DNA from: an uncultured Erysipelotrichaceae bacterium
Lineage (GTDB): Bacteria > Bacillota_I > Bacilli_A > Erysipelotrichales > Erysipelotrichaceae
Direction of reading: 5' to 3'
Assembly (NCBI GenBank): GCA_944327135.1
Contig: CALVGQ010000076.1
Coordinates: 1 to 50,396 of the forward strand
Length of the DNA: 50,396 nt
In this document: positions 25,875 through 34,762 of the stretch, one piece after another
Numbering within the stretch: the stretch's first letter is position 1
Layout of the letters: every line of letters begins with the position of its first letter
The notes under the pieces: generated by a model
Told to the model about the DNA's origin: nothing
Seen by the model: the letters and a program-made list of their open reading frames with translations, nothing else
Databases searched by the model: none
Position numbers and translations under genes: made by a program

Positions 25875-27086
25875 TTAACCGCGATAATTAGCTAGGATAT
25901 TGGTTTCAAAAGAAGTAATCATCTTCTCCCGCCGCCGCTGACGATCAATCGCCTGATCGATCAGCCGGTCAATCAGCTGAGTAAAATCGACCTGTTCTTC
26001 CTGCCATAAATAGAAAGCCAAAGAACCCGGGATCGTATTGATCTCGTTGACATAGATCTCTTTGGTCTGATCGTCCATCATAAAATCGATCCGGCACACC
26101 CCGCTGGCGCCCAGCACTTCAAACGTCTTTTTGGCCAGCTGCTGGATCTTCTGCGTTTCCGCCTCTTCAATCGGTGCAGGAACGATGCGGGCCGCACTGG
26201 CCATTCCCGCGGATTTGGCTGCGCCCTTCGCACTGCCGGCTCCCTTCATCGCACCCTTGACACCTTTAGCCGACTTGCCTCCTTGGCCAAGATATTTTTT
26301 TTCATAATCCAAGATTTCATGCGAGCCTTTGCCGACCTCTTCCAAAACGCTTGTCTGACAGTCAAAAACGGTTCCCAGCACCGAGCAGTTGATTTCCCTT
26401 AGATTCGCTACCATTTTTTCAACAACGATCTTGTTGTCATATTGGGCAGCATCCTGTACCGCTTCTAACAGTTCTGCCTCCTCGTGGGCAATCGCAATGC
26501 CCACGCTGGAGCCAAGACAAGCCGGTTTGATTACGACCGGATAGCCCAGCGCTCGGATCTCAGCCTTGATCTCTTCCATCCGCGATTCAAACTGGTGCGC
26601 ATAAAACCAGGTCCATGGACAAACCGGCAGATGACTGTCACATAAAATGTGTTTCATGACGACCTTGTCCTGCCCGCAGGCTGCCGCAATCCCATCACAG
26701 CCGGCATAAGGCAGATTCAGCATTTCCAAAAATCCTTGAATCGTCCCATCTTCTCCGTTGGTTCCATGCATCACCGGGATAGCCAGATCGATCGCTCCTA
26801 ACGGCTTAAAAAACAGCTTGCGCTCAATCGGCTCAATTGTCACCGTATTTCCTTTTTTTACCAAAGAGACCGCTACTGCATTTTTCTTCACTTCCTCCAT
26901 GCTGGAAAATTCCTGAGCCGTCGGGATATGATCGAAATAATAAAAGTCTCTATCTTTAGAAATATATAACGGGATGGCCTGCGCCCGCTCCTCATCACAG
27001 GCATTCATCGCCTGGATCGCTGAAATGATGCTGACCTCATGCTCCACCGAATCGCCGCCAAATAAAAAACCTACTCTTAATTTCAT
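25875..27086 (-). CDS. ddl: D-alanine--D-alanine ligase with an expanded low-complexity loop
   Basis: 403 residues from MKLRVGFLFGGDSVEHEVS; typical ligases have 350-370. It joins two D-alanines with ATP for peptidoglycan precursors. Motifs: HGTNGEDGTIQG near residue 108, KPACLGSSVGI at 187, and the metal-binding VNEINTIPGS at 346. The omega loop retains the LDYEKKY segment whose Lys-Tyr pair marks D-Ala specificity. Directly after it, residues 267-294 form a Gly/Lys/Ala-rich insertion built from repeats of the type KSAKG, KGAMKGAG, SAKGAAKSAG before the normal MASAARIVPAPI resumes. Some Firmicute ligases carry a short insertion here; this one is longer. A TTG-started membrane gene diverges from its promoter region. 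Confidence 0.93.
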   Translation of the reverse strand: MKLRVGFLFGGDSVEHEVSIISAIQAMNACDEERAQAIPLYISKDRDFYYFDHIPTAQEFSSMEEVKKNAVAVSLVKKGNTVTIEPIERKLFFKPLGAIDLAIPVMHGTNGEDGTIQGFLEMLNLPYAGCDGIAAACGQDKVVMKHILCDSHLPVCPWTWFYAHQFESRMEEIKAEIRALGYPVVIKPACLGSSVGIAIAHEEAELLEAVQDAAQYDNKIVVEKMVANLREINCSVLGTVFDCQTSVLEEVGKGSHEILDYEKKYLGQGGKSAKGVKGAMKGAGSAKGAAKSAGMASAARIVPAPIEEAETQKIQQLAKKTFEVLGASGVCRIDFMMDDQTKEIYVNEINTIPGSLAFYLWQEEQVDFTQLIDRLIDQAIDRQRRREKMITSFETNILANYRG

Positions 27087-27201
27087 ACCTTCCACTCCTT
27101 GATCTTTACCATTATACTTCAAAGGCCTGCAAAGTACCACCGGCTTGTTGTTTTTTGGCCTTTTTCGTTGTACTATTGAAGCGTTAAAAGGAGTGAATGC
27201 C

Positions 27202-28422
27202 TTGAAAATAGACAAACGGACACTCAAACTCATCAAGCCTTGGGCGATTCTGGCAGTTTTCTGTACTTTTCTGATCTATCTTTTGATGCATATTACAGAA
27301 ATCACCCAATTTTTTACCAGTATTCTACATCTTTGCATCTCTTTGTTCTACGCGATCGGCATTGCCTATGTGCTGAATATTCCGATGAGCCTTTTTGAAC
27401 GTCAGCTGAAAAAATGGATCAAACCGGGCAGCTGGTTATCCAAACGAATCCGCGCCATTTCTATTTTTCTAACCGTGATCCTGGCCCTGCTGATCATCAG
27501 CATCCTCTTAAGCATCATTATTCCACAGCTGGTTTCCAGTGCGATCATGTTAACCAATAACCTGGTTTCTTATGTTCAAAACATCATCAATTTCCTCAAT
27601 GATATCTTCACCCGGATCAATCTGGACAAGGCTCTGATCGATTTTGATCCGCAGACATTGAACACCTATATCGAATCACTGACCTCAAACTGGGAAACGA
27701 TGCTGAAAACTGCCTCCAACTGGGTAGGAGATGCCAGCCAGATGCTGGTCAAAAATGCCATGGCGCTCACCGTAGAGCTTGGCAACTGGTTCATGGGCTT
27801 CATGCTTAGTCTGTACATGCTTGCCAGCAAAGAAACCTTTCTTTGTCAGCTGCGCAAGATCATCGCGGCCATTTTCCCTTATCGTATGACCGAAAAGATC
27901 TTCGCAATCAGCGCCCGGGCGAATGACATCTTCTGCAGCTTCATTTCCGGTCAGCTGGTGGAAGCCTGCATCTTAGGCGGACTGATCTACAGCGGCATGC
28001 GGCTTTTCGGACTGGGGGAGAACTTTGAAATCCTGATCAGTGTCGTTGTCGCCATCACCAGCATCATTCCGATGTTCGGCGCCATGTTCGCAATGGCCTT
28101 TGGCTTTATTTTGATCCTGGCAACCAATCCGATCGAAGCCCTGTTGTTTGTGATCTTTTTTCAGACCGTCCAGCAGATCGAAGGAAATCTGATCTATCCG
28201 CATGTCGTCGGAAAATCAGTCGGTCTGCCAGCGATCTGGGTTTTGCTTTCTATCGTTGTTTTTGGCGGACTCTTCGGATTGCTCGGTATGCTGATCGCAG
28301 TACCCACGACCGCACTTTTATACAGTCTTCTGCGGGATCTGGTCAACTGGCGTCTGGAAACCAAAAAGATTCATGTCACAACCACCTGTTTAGAAGGGCA
28401 AGAGGAAGAATCGGAAGAATGA
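27202..28422 (+). CDS. AI-2E family membrane exporter
   Basis: 406 residues starting with TTG at 27202, eight bases after AAAGGAG; no ATG fits the site. An N-terminal pair of membrane helices is followed by a long amphipathic region, then three to four closely spaced hydrophobic segments. These include the family-typical segments SGQLVEACILGGLIYSGMRLFG, VVVAITSIIPMFGAMFAMAFGFILI and QTVQQIEGNLIYPHVVGKSVGLPAIWVL. The family (UPF0118) contains the AI-2 exporter TqsA, Na+/H+ antiporters and others, so the substrate is open. It is a single-gene unit divergent from ddl. Confidence 0.9.
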   Translation: MKIDKRTLKLIKPWAILAVFCTFLIYLLMHITEITQFFTSILHLCISLFYAIGIAYVLNIPMSLFERQLKKWIKPGSWLSKRIRAISIFLTVILALLIISILLSIIIPQLVSSAIMLTNNLVSYVQNIINFLNDIFTRINLDKALIDFDPQTLNTYIESLTSNWETMLKTASNWVGDASQMLVKNAMALTVELGNWFMGFMLSLYMLASKETFLCQLRKIIAAIFPYRMTEKIFAISARANDIFCSFISGQLVEACILGGLIYSGMRLFGLGENFEILISVVVAITSIIPMFGAMFAMAFGFILILATNPIEALLFVIFFQTVQQIEGNLIYPHVVGKSVGLPAIWVLLSIVVFGGLFGLLGMLIAVPTTALLYSLLRDLVNWRLETKKIHVTTTCLEGQEEESEE

Positions 28423-28501
28423 TCCGCTTTATCCAAATCGCTTAAAAGATCTTCATCTTTCATAAAAATAGTCCTTACAGCACAAGATCAAATCGCAGCT
28501 C

Positions 28502-28526
28502 AAAGCCAGTCAAGCTGGCTTTTTTT
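28502..28526 (+). terminator. Terminator downstream of the AI-2E gene
   Basis: AAAGCCAG / CTGGCTTT with loop TCAAG and a T7 tract. It lies 80 bases after the stop. Confidence 0.85.
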
Positions 28527-28784
28527 ATACTATTATTTCAAAGCAGCAAAGCTGACATCCTCTTTTCCAGCAGCGAAACGTTGCAATAGTACTATGTCTT
28601 GCCCTTGATTGCTTTCGCTCATTTTCCACTGCTTGCTCTTCCTTCATTCCGTTAACACTGCCTGAAATAACTTGTCACGCATTTCTGCCTTGGCGTTATG
28701 CTTTCAGCCGTATTGGAATGATTTTTATATCAATATGCCAATCGCTCGTTTACGAAATTATTAAGCAAGAAGCTTGTAAAGAAG

Positions 28785-28814
28785 CAAAAAAACCTCCAGA
28801 TACTGGAGGTTTTT
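28785..28814. terminator. Bidirectional terminator of the flavin reductase gene
   Basis: AAACCTCCAG / CTGGAGGTTT with loop ATA and T tracts both ways, 25 bases after the minus-strand stop. Confidence 0.9.
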
Positions 28815-28838
28815 ACAGAAAAGTTTTACGCTGAAACC

Positions 28839-30617
28839 TTATTTGTTCGCCGCTGCGTTTGCACCAGCAATCCGGCCAAAGACCATGATATCGGCGATCG
28901 CGCAGGATCCCAAACGGTTGGTTCCATGAATACCGCCGGTGACCTCACCTGCAGCATACAGATTGTCGATCACATTGCCCTCAGTATCAATGACCTGAGC
29001 TTCTGTGTTGATCTGAACACCACCCATTGTATGGTGAACTGCCGGGGTCGCTACAACGATGTAATATGGAGCTGTTTCAATCTTGCCATTCAGCGAGCCG
29101 CGTCCGAATTCCTCATCGACACCGCTTTCAACATAGCTGTTGTAGTTGTTGACCGTCTCTTCCAAAGCAGCTGCATCGATACCAAAGAATTCTGCTGCTT
29201 CCTGCAGCGTATCCGCTTTAACCAGCTGATTCATCGCAAACATGTATTCCACTTCACCGCCATGGTTTTCTTCGATCTTGTCAGAAGCCCAAGCAGTGCT
29301 GTCAATCAGTTCATAACAAACCTGACCTGTCTGCTCCAGGATCGCATTGGACATTACATCACGGGTATCCAGCTCAGAAACGAACCGTTTGCCTTCTTTG
29401 TTGACAATGATCGAATGACCATACAGACGAGCATCATCGATATACAGAAGACCACCTGAAATCGGATCACAATATGGATAGGTCTGGATGTATTCCATAT
29501 CTACCAGATTAGCACCGACTGCTTCAGCCATCACGATACCATCTCCGGTTGAACCAACAGAATCTGTAGACTTGTATCCTTCACCATATGCTGGATTGTA
29601 TTTTTCACGCATTTCAACAGACGAGCCAAATCCACCAGTAGCCAAAATTACACCGTTATTCGCATGCAGGGTCAGCGTGTCTCCATTGCCCTCTGTATTG
29701 GCACCGGAAACTCCCACAGCCTTGCCTTCTTCCATCAGGATCGATTCGGCCTTGGTATCATAATAGAAGACAACTCCCAGCTCTTCCGCTTTTGTTCTAA
29801 GCTTCATCATGACTTCTTCGCCAGTTGCTCCTACTGGAACCAGTGAACGGGTAATGGAGTGTCCGCCAAAATGCATCAGTTCATCTTCCCATTCTACCTG
29901 AATGTCATCTCTTAACCATTCAGCTGCATCCAAAGCATTGTTTGCCAGCGTCGTTACCAGATCTACATCAGCAATGTTGCCGCCGCCAACCAGCATATCC
30001 TCGATCAGCTGTTCAGGACTGTCTTCGCCCTCTTCCTGCAGCCAGTTTCCTGGAGCCGCCATTTCAGCTCCCGACAACAATGTCGAACCTGCTGCCATCT
30101 TCAGTTTTTCGACTACCGCTACAGAAGCCCCGTTTTCTGCTGCTGTAATGGCCGCTGCCATACCGGCACCACCGGCTCCGATAATAACGACATCATAAGT
30201 TTCTTCCACTGCAGTCGGCTGATGAGCTGCCACTTCATTTTCAACCAGTGTGGCCCCCGACTGATCGATCGCATCCCCAACGGCAACCTTGAATCCTGCT
30301 GAAGTCAGGGTTGCACCAGAAATGGAGTCCACATTCGTGCTGTTTTTCGTGATCATTTCCTCCGCCAGCATATCCATGGCTTCACTGATAATGTCAGATT
30401 CGTTGTGTTTGGTCACTTCGATTGCCGTGATCTTGCTGTTTTCCAAGGTCACTGAGACTTTGATTTCTCCGCCCTTTCCAGAGCCGGTTCCTTCAAATGT
30501 TCCGGAAATGCCCTGATCTCCCGTCGTTTCTGACGGCGTATTGGACGGAGTGGATGTACATGCTGTCATGCTGGCGGCTAAAACCAGTGCCAGCATCACT
30601 TGAAATAATTTCTTCAT
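28839..30617 (-). CDS. Extracellular flavin-dependent reductase lipoprotein (fumarate reductase-like, FMN-binding plus FAD domains)
   Basis: 592 residues from MKKLFQVMLA, after GGGGAGGAAA. A lipoprotein signal ends at Cys20. Residues about 45-118 form an FMN-binding domain with the ApbE flavinylation motif D97-SISGAT103, so FMN should be bound covalently at Thr103. The FAD domain begins near 138 with YDVVIIGAGGAGMAAAITAAE and ends with NLYAAGEVTGGIHGTNRLG. Substrate-site landmarks of the FrdA/flavocytochrome c family, SELDTR, HHTMGGV and the Arg in GTNRLG, are present. No haem motif is present. Related secreted reductases act on fumarate, urocanate, cinnamates or similar acids as terminal electron acceptors; the acceptor here is unknown. 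It diverges from a two-component system. Confidence 0.93.
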   Translation of the reverse strand: MKKLFQVMLALVLAASMTACTSTPSNTPSETTGDQGISGTFEGTGSGKGGEIKVSVTLENSKITAIEVTKHNESDIISEAMDMLAEEMITKNSTNVDSISGATLTSAGFKVAVGDAIDQSGATLVENEVAAHQPTAVEETYDVVIIGAGGAGMAAAITAAENGASVAVVEKLKMAAGSTLLSGAEMAAPGNWLQEEGEDSPEQLIEDMLVGGGNIADVDLVTTLANNALDAAEWLRDDIQVEWEDELMHFGGHSITRSLVPVGATGEEVMMKLRTKAEELGVVFYYDTKAESILMEEGKAVGVSGANTEGNGDTLTLHANNGVILATGGFGSSVEMREKYNPAYGEGYKSTDSVGSTGDGIVMAEAVGANLVDMEYIQTYPYCDPISGGLLYIDDARLYGHSIIVNKEGKRFVSELDTRDVMSNAILEQTGQVCYELIDSTAWASDKIEENHGGEVEYMFAMNQLVKADTLQEAAEFFGIDAAALEETVNNYNSYVESGVDEEFGRGSLNGKIETAPYYIVVATPAVHHTMGGVQINTEAQVIDTEGNVIDNLYAAGEVTGGIHGTNRLGSCAIADIMVFGRIAGANAAANK

Positions 30618-30797
30618 TTCTTTCCTCCCCAAGCCAATCCTCTAGCTTTGTTAAAATTATATCAAGTTCTTTCTTATCTGTATTTAGACTCAATTTCCTT
30701 TTTTTGTACAAATCCAGCATTTTCAGCAAAATTCCATCCTTTTCTCTTGTTATCCCCTCTTCAAAAGTGCATTATAAAAGTAACAGAGGAGAGACCC

Positions 30798-32411
30798 ATG
30801 AAAGGAAATCCAAGCAGCAGCTATCAAAATCGTCTGATCGGGATCTACATGCTTTGTCTTTTGCTGGCATTGATTCCGCTGATCATCTTCACACAACTGT
30901 GGCTGAAGCCTAAAAATCTCGAACAAAACAACCGGCAGACATTGGATCTTGTTGAATCCAACGCCAATGAAATCGGGTCCTGGCTGGATCAGCGGATCAG
31001 TGAGATCCGGGTCATTCACAGCTTTATCAAGGTTTCCGGAATGAATCTGGAAGTCATCAAGCCTTACATCACCAATGTCAATGAGATCGTACGGGATGCC
31101 TATGGCAACCCGCAGGAAACCTATGCGATCGGTGGCACCGACGGATTGGGCTGGATCAACGATTCTTTGACCATCGATGTTTCAAATCGGGAATATTTTC
31201 AAGAAGCGATGCGCACTCAGCAGGAATATGTGATCGGCGCTCCGGTCGTTTCCAAGTCCGATCATGAGCCGATCTTTTTGATCTGTTATCCTATTCGCGA
31301 TGAAGCAGAAAAAACGGTAGGCTTTATCAACGGCTCGATCAACCTGGACCATTTATCTACCATCACCGACGGGATCCAGGTTTATGATGGCACCGCCTGG
31401 ATCATGAATCAAAACACCGATGTTTACACCAGCCAAAGCGTGATCCATGAACTTTACGGGCCCTATTTGTCGACCATTGCCCAAGCGGCCGAAAAAGGCA
31501 ATGGCAGTGTCGAAATCAAGGTCAAGGGACAATCCATCACTGTTTTCTATGCCGCGGTTCCCTATGCCGAAAACTGGCTGCTGTGTGATGCCATTCTCAC
31601 CTCCAGCCTGACAGCCTCTACCGACCGGATCGTCAACAGCCTGCTGGCCTGTGCGATCATCGCTTCTTTGCTGATCTGTCTGGCCTCATTTTTCCTTTCC
31701 AGAAAACTGGCCGAAGAAAATCAGCGGCTCATCGAAGAAGTCTCGATCATCGATGAACGAGAACGCAAAGCTGAGATCCGTGCCTTACAGGCCCAGATCA
31801 ATCCCCATTTCCTGTATAACATCTTAGACACGATCCAGTGGAAAGCACTCGACTATCATGCACTGGACATTGCCGAAATGATCCAGAAGCTCTCGCAGAT
31901 CTTCCGCATTTCTTTAAGCGACGGAAAAGAAGCTATCCCCGTCGCCCAGGAGATCAAGCACGTTCAAAGCTATCTGGATATCCAAAAGACCCGTTACAAA
32001 GAAAAGATCGATTATACGATCCAGGTCGACCCCAGGGCTGAAACGATCATCATTCCCAAGCTGATCATCCAGCCCTTGGTAGAAAACAGCATTTATCATG
32101 GGATCAAGGAAATCGATGGAACCGGGCATATCGCCATTGAAGTCAGCCTTTGCGAAGACCGCCTTCAAATCGAGGTCCATGATGATGGAAAAAGCATGAG
32201 CGATGAAATGCTGAAACAGCTAAAAGAAGAACTGGCATCTCATGTCGAATCGGATCATTACGGTCTTTTCAATATTTATGAAAAATTGTATCTGACTTAT
32301 GGAAAGGCCTTTTCCATGACCTTATCCAATCAAAACGGATTCCATGTAATCCTTTCTTTCCCTGATAGAATTGGAGATGAGAAAAATGCTTCAGCTCGTC
32401 ATCGCCGATGA
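30798..32411 (+). CDS. Sensor histidine kinase (YesM type) with extracellular Cache domain
   Basis: 537 residues; the ATG at 30798 follows GAGGAGAG. Membrane helices at about 13-36 and 278-300 enclose a 240-residue extracellular sensor with the Cache-type segments DVSNREYFQEAM and PIFLICYPIRDEAEKTVGFINGSI. The cytosolic part is a His_kinase domain with the phosphorylated His337 in QINPHFLYN, then an ATPase domain with LIIQPLVENSIYHGI and HDDGKSM. A HAMP linker is not obvious; a short coiled coil (301-330) takes its place. The gene overlaps the response regulator by 26 bases. Position opposite the secreted reductase suggests it senses that enzyme's acceptor; Cache domains often bind small carboxylates. 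Confidence 0.92.
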   Translation: MKGNPSSSYQNRLIGIYMLCLLLALIPLIIFTQLWLKPKNLEQNNRQTLDLVESNANEIGSWLDQRISEIRVIHSFIKVSGMNLEVIKPYITNVNEIVRDAYGNPQETYAIGGTDGLGWINDSLTIDVSNREYFQEAMRTQQEYVIGAPVVSKSDHEPIFLICYPIRDEAEKTVGFINGSINLDHLSTITDGIQVYDGTAWIMNQNTDVYTSQSVIHELYGPYLSTIAQAAEKGNGSVEIKVKGQSITVFYAAVPYAENWLLCDAILTSSLTASTDRIVNSLLACAIIASLLICLASFFLSRKLAEENQRLIEEVSIIDERERKAEIRALQAQINPHFLYNILDTIQWKALDYHALDIAEMIQKLSQIFRISLSDGKEAIPVAQEIKHVQSYLDIQKTRYKEKIDYTIQVDPRAETIIIPKLIIQPLVENSIYHGIKEIDGTGHIAIEVSLCEDRLQIEVHDDGKSMSDEMLKQLKEELASHVESDHYGLFNIYEKLYLTYGKAFSMTLSNQNGFHVILSFPDRIGDEKNASARHRR

Positions 32412-33129
32412 TGAAAAAACAATTCGTGAAGGCATGGCCCGGCTAATTGAAAGCTACAATCTGCCGCTGCACATTGCCGGGCTTGCCGAAGATGGTCTAG
32501 CCGCCTTAAAATTGATCCGAACCCACCATCCAGAGCTGCTGATCATCGACATCAACATGCCGCATCTAAATGGTTTAGAAACGATCGAGCAGGTTCGAAA
32601 AGAAAATCCGGACATGAAAATCATCATCGTTTCGGGCTATGACCAGTTCAGCTATGCCCAAAAAGCCCTGAAGCTGGGCGTCTTTTCCTACTTGCTGAAG
32701 CCTCTGGACCTCGATGAATTCAAAACCGTCCTCGCTGCCGCCATTGAAGGCTATGAAAAACGCATGATAGAAATCGGGCTGCTAAATAAGACCGGCTATG
32801 AAGAGGTCTTGGCCACTTCTAAAAAAGACGACATCAAAGCTTATCTGAAAAACCATTACGCCCAAGCGGATCTTTCCTTAAACAAGATGGCTGAAGATTT
32901 CAAGGTCAGTCCTTCTACCATGGCCAAGCTGATCAAGCAGCGTACCGGGCTGAATTTTTCCGACTATCTGAATCAGCTGCGAATTGAAGCCGCGTTAAAT
33001 CTTCTGGAGCAGACAACGATCAGCATCAACGAAATTTCTGAACTTGTTGGCTACAGCTCTCAGCACTATTTCAGCCGAATCTTTAAAAAATACAAAGGGC
33101 AGTCGCCCTCTGGCTTTCGTAAAAAATAA
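32386..33129 (+). CDS. Response regulator with AraC-type DNA-binding domain (YesN type)
   Basis: 247 residues from MLQLVIADDEKTIREG; two earlier in-frame starts lack better sites. The receiver domain has the acidic pair DD8-9, phosphoacceptor Asp55 in LLIIDINMP and the conserved Lys in LLKPLD. The C-terminal hundred residues contain both AraC helix-turn-helix units: LSLNKMAEDFKVSPSTMAKLIK and ISINEISELVGYSSQHYFSRIFKKYKGQSPSGFR. It is coupled to the kinase. The divergent reductase promoter has a good -10 and poor -35, which fits activation by this regulator. Confidence 0.94.
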   Translation: MLQLVIADDEKTIREGMARLIESYNLPLHIAGLAEDGLAALKLIRTHHPELLIIDINMPHLNGLETIEQVRKENPDMKIIIVSGYDQFSYAQKALKLGVFSYLLKPLDLDEFKTVLAAAIEGYEKRMIEIGLLNKTGYEEVLATSKKDDIKAYLKNHYAQADLSLNKMAEDFKVSPSTMAKLIKQRTGLNFSDYLNQLRIEAALNLLEQTTISINEISELVGYSSQHYFSRIFKKYKGQSPSGFRKK

Positions 33130-33166
33130 CCGAAGAAACGTGAAAATTCGTTCTCCGGTTATTTTT
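33122..33166. terminator. Bidirectional terminator
   Basis: AAAAATAACCG / CGGTTATTTTT (33122-33132 with 33156-33166), with a long loop that has minor pairing. It separates the two-component operon from the convergent MurF-like gene. Confidence 0.85.
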
Positions 33167-34762
33167 CTATTGGTTGAAGGCATCCGGAAGATCGTTCTCC
33201 AACAGGATCGTATCCTGTGGACTGGCCATCTTCCACACCAGCTCAAAGGCTTCCTTGACCGTTTTGACCACATGAACATGCTCCATCTCAAAGCCGCTGT
33301 TTTTAAGTCCTTCGGCAATCGGACGGGTCTGCTGTTCTCCTACCAGGATGACCTCATCCACGCAGCCCTTCATTTTCTCACCAAACTGCTTATTCATTGT
33401 CTTCTGCTGTTCTCCCAGATCGATCATTCCCGGGGTCACAATGAAACGACGACCGCCATCCATGCGTTTTAAAACCTCCAAGGCCATTGCTGAACCAACG
33501 GGATTAGAATTAAAAGCGTCATCAATGAAAGTATACCCATTCATTTTTTTCAGCTGCAGGCGATGTTCGACATACGGAACCTTGGCCACGGCCTGCTGCA
33601 GCTGTTCCATCGTCAGGCCCATCTCCCGTCCCAGCGTGATTGCCGCCAAGATGTTGGCAATGTTATGTTCTCCCAACAAGCGGGTTTCAAACTCAGTCTG
33701 CTGTCCCTTGCGATCGATCACCGTAAAACAAGAACCGGTCCGCGAATAGCGAAGATCAACAGCTCGATAATCAACATCCTGCTGCTCGATGCCATACCAC
33801 AGAATTTTACATGAATTGTGAATCGGAGCATTGCGGATCCATTCGTTGTCCCGATTCAAAACGCCCACGCCATTGGCCGGAAGCATCTCGATCATTTTCA
33901 TCTTTTCATGGACGATGTTTTCCATGGTCTTGAACGTCTGCAGATGCTGCGGACCGATCGAGGTCACAATTCCATACTGCGGCTGAACGAACTTCATCAG
34001 GGTCTCAATGTCCCCCACATGATCCGCTCCCATCTCACACACAAAAACTTCATGCAGCGGTTTCAGCATCGTCCGGATCGTGATCGTGATCCCCATCGGC
34101 GTATTAAAGGAAGCCGGGGTCATCAAACTGTAATACCGCTCAGAAAGCACGCCCTGCAGGATATTTTTACAGGAAGTCTTGCCATAGCTGCCCGTGATCC
34201 CAATGATTCGAGCCGGATAAGAGCGTAGGATCTGTTTGGCCAGATGCATGTAGTAACACTTGATTCCTCGCTCGATTGGCTCGCTCAGCCATGCCATGAC
34301 AAAAATCAGTCCCCAGTTGATCCCGCAGCCCACCAGCACGATCAGACTCCATAAGGAGGATGGCAAACAATGAATCGCCGGAATCAGCCAAGCCAGATTC
34401 AGCAGAACCATCATCACGATCTGACGAATGACCCGGGCCGTACAGTGCAGCGGTTTGATATATGTTTTCATGCGCCGGGCTTCTTCCAGCATGGTCAGGA
34501 TGCTTCCGCCAACTGCCAGCCAAAAAGTCAGGATCAGCCGCAGCCGTTCATCCGGCAAAAACAAAAGCAGCAAAGCCAAGATGCTGATCACCCAGGTTTG
34601 GATCGGTTTTTTTCCTTGGCGAAACTGGGTACAGATCCAGCTTAGCATGCGGCCGCTCTCATAACGATTCTGCTGAAACATATGCAGGATATGCTTTACC
34701 GGCACGCTCATGAAACAAAGCATCACGATTCCAAAGCACAGCTTTGTCAGAAGATCAATCAT
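33167..34762 (-). CDS. MurF-like Mur ligase with an N-terminal membrane domain
   Basis: 531 residues. Residues 1-165 hold about five hydrophobic helices (near 3-22, 55-70, 75-92, 112-130, 137-159) in place of the UDP-MurNAc-binding domain of classical MurF. The Mur ligase ATPase domain follows: P-loop GSYGKTS (191-197), SFNTPMGITITIRTML, EMGADHVGDIE, GPQHLQTFKTMENI, and the C-terminal domain with DDAFNSNPVGSAMALEVL and TPGMIDLG. These are MurF-type signatures (D-Ala-D-Ala adding). It probably works at the membrane, on peptidoglycan precursors or another amide-linked polymer. Another MurF elsewhere in the genome is possible. It overlaps the hydrolase gene upstream by eight bases. Confidence 0.88.
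   Translation of the reverse strand: MIDLLTKLCFGIVMLCFMSVPVKHILHMFQQNRYESGRMLSWICTQFRQGKKPIQTWVISILALLLLFLPDERLRLILTFWLAVGGSILTMLEEARRMKTYIKPLHCTARVIRQIVMMVLLNLAWLIPAIHCLPSSLWSLIVLVGCGINWGLIFVMAWLSEPIERGIKCYYMHLAKQILRSYPARIIGITGSYGKTSCKNILQGVLSERYYSLMTPASFNTPMGITITIRTMLKPLHEVFVCEMGADHVGDIETLMKFVQPQYGIVTSIGPQHLQTFKTMENIVHEKMKMIEMLPANGVGVLNRDNEWIRNAPIHNSCKILWYGIEQQDVDYRAVDLRYSRTGSCFTVIDRKGQQTEFETRLLGEHNIANILAAITLGREMGLTMEQLQQAVAKVPYVEHRLQLKKMNGYTFIDDAFNSNPVGSAMALEVLKRMDGGRRFIVTPGMIDLGEQQKTMNKQFGEKMKGCVDEVILVGEQQTRPIAEGLKNSGFEMEHVHVVKTVKEAFELVWKMASPQDTILLENDLPDAFNQ

Larger units (their letters stand above)
28423..28838. other. 416-base intergenic region
   Basis: This gap between convergent genes holds the terminator at 28,502-28,526 and the bidirectional hairpin at 28,785-28,814. 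The 258 bases between them contain no frame with a ribosome site on either strand, no hairpin of note and no repeat that I can see; it may be decayed sequence. Confidence 0.5.

Noticed and set aside
28527-28785. Decayed gene in the gap before the flavin reductase terminator
   Set aside because: Short stretches look coding-like but are broken by stops in every frame and match nothing I recognise, so no pseudogene is called.
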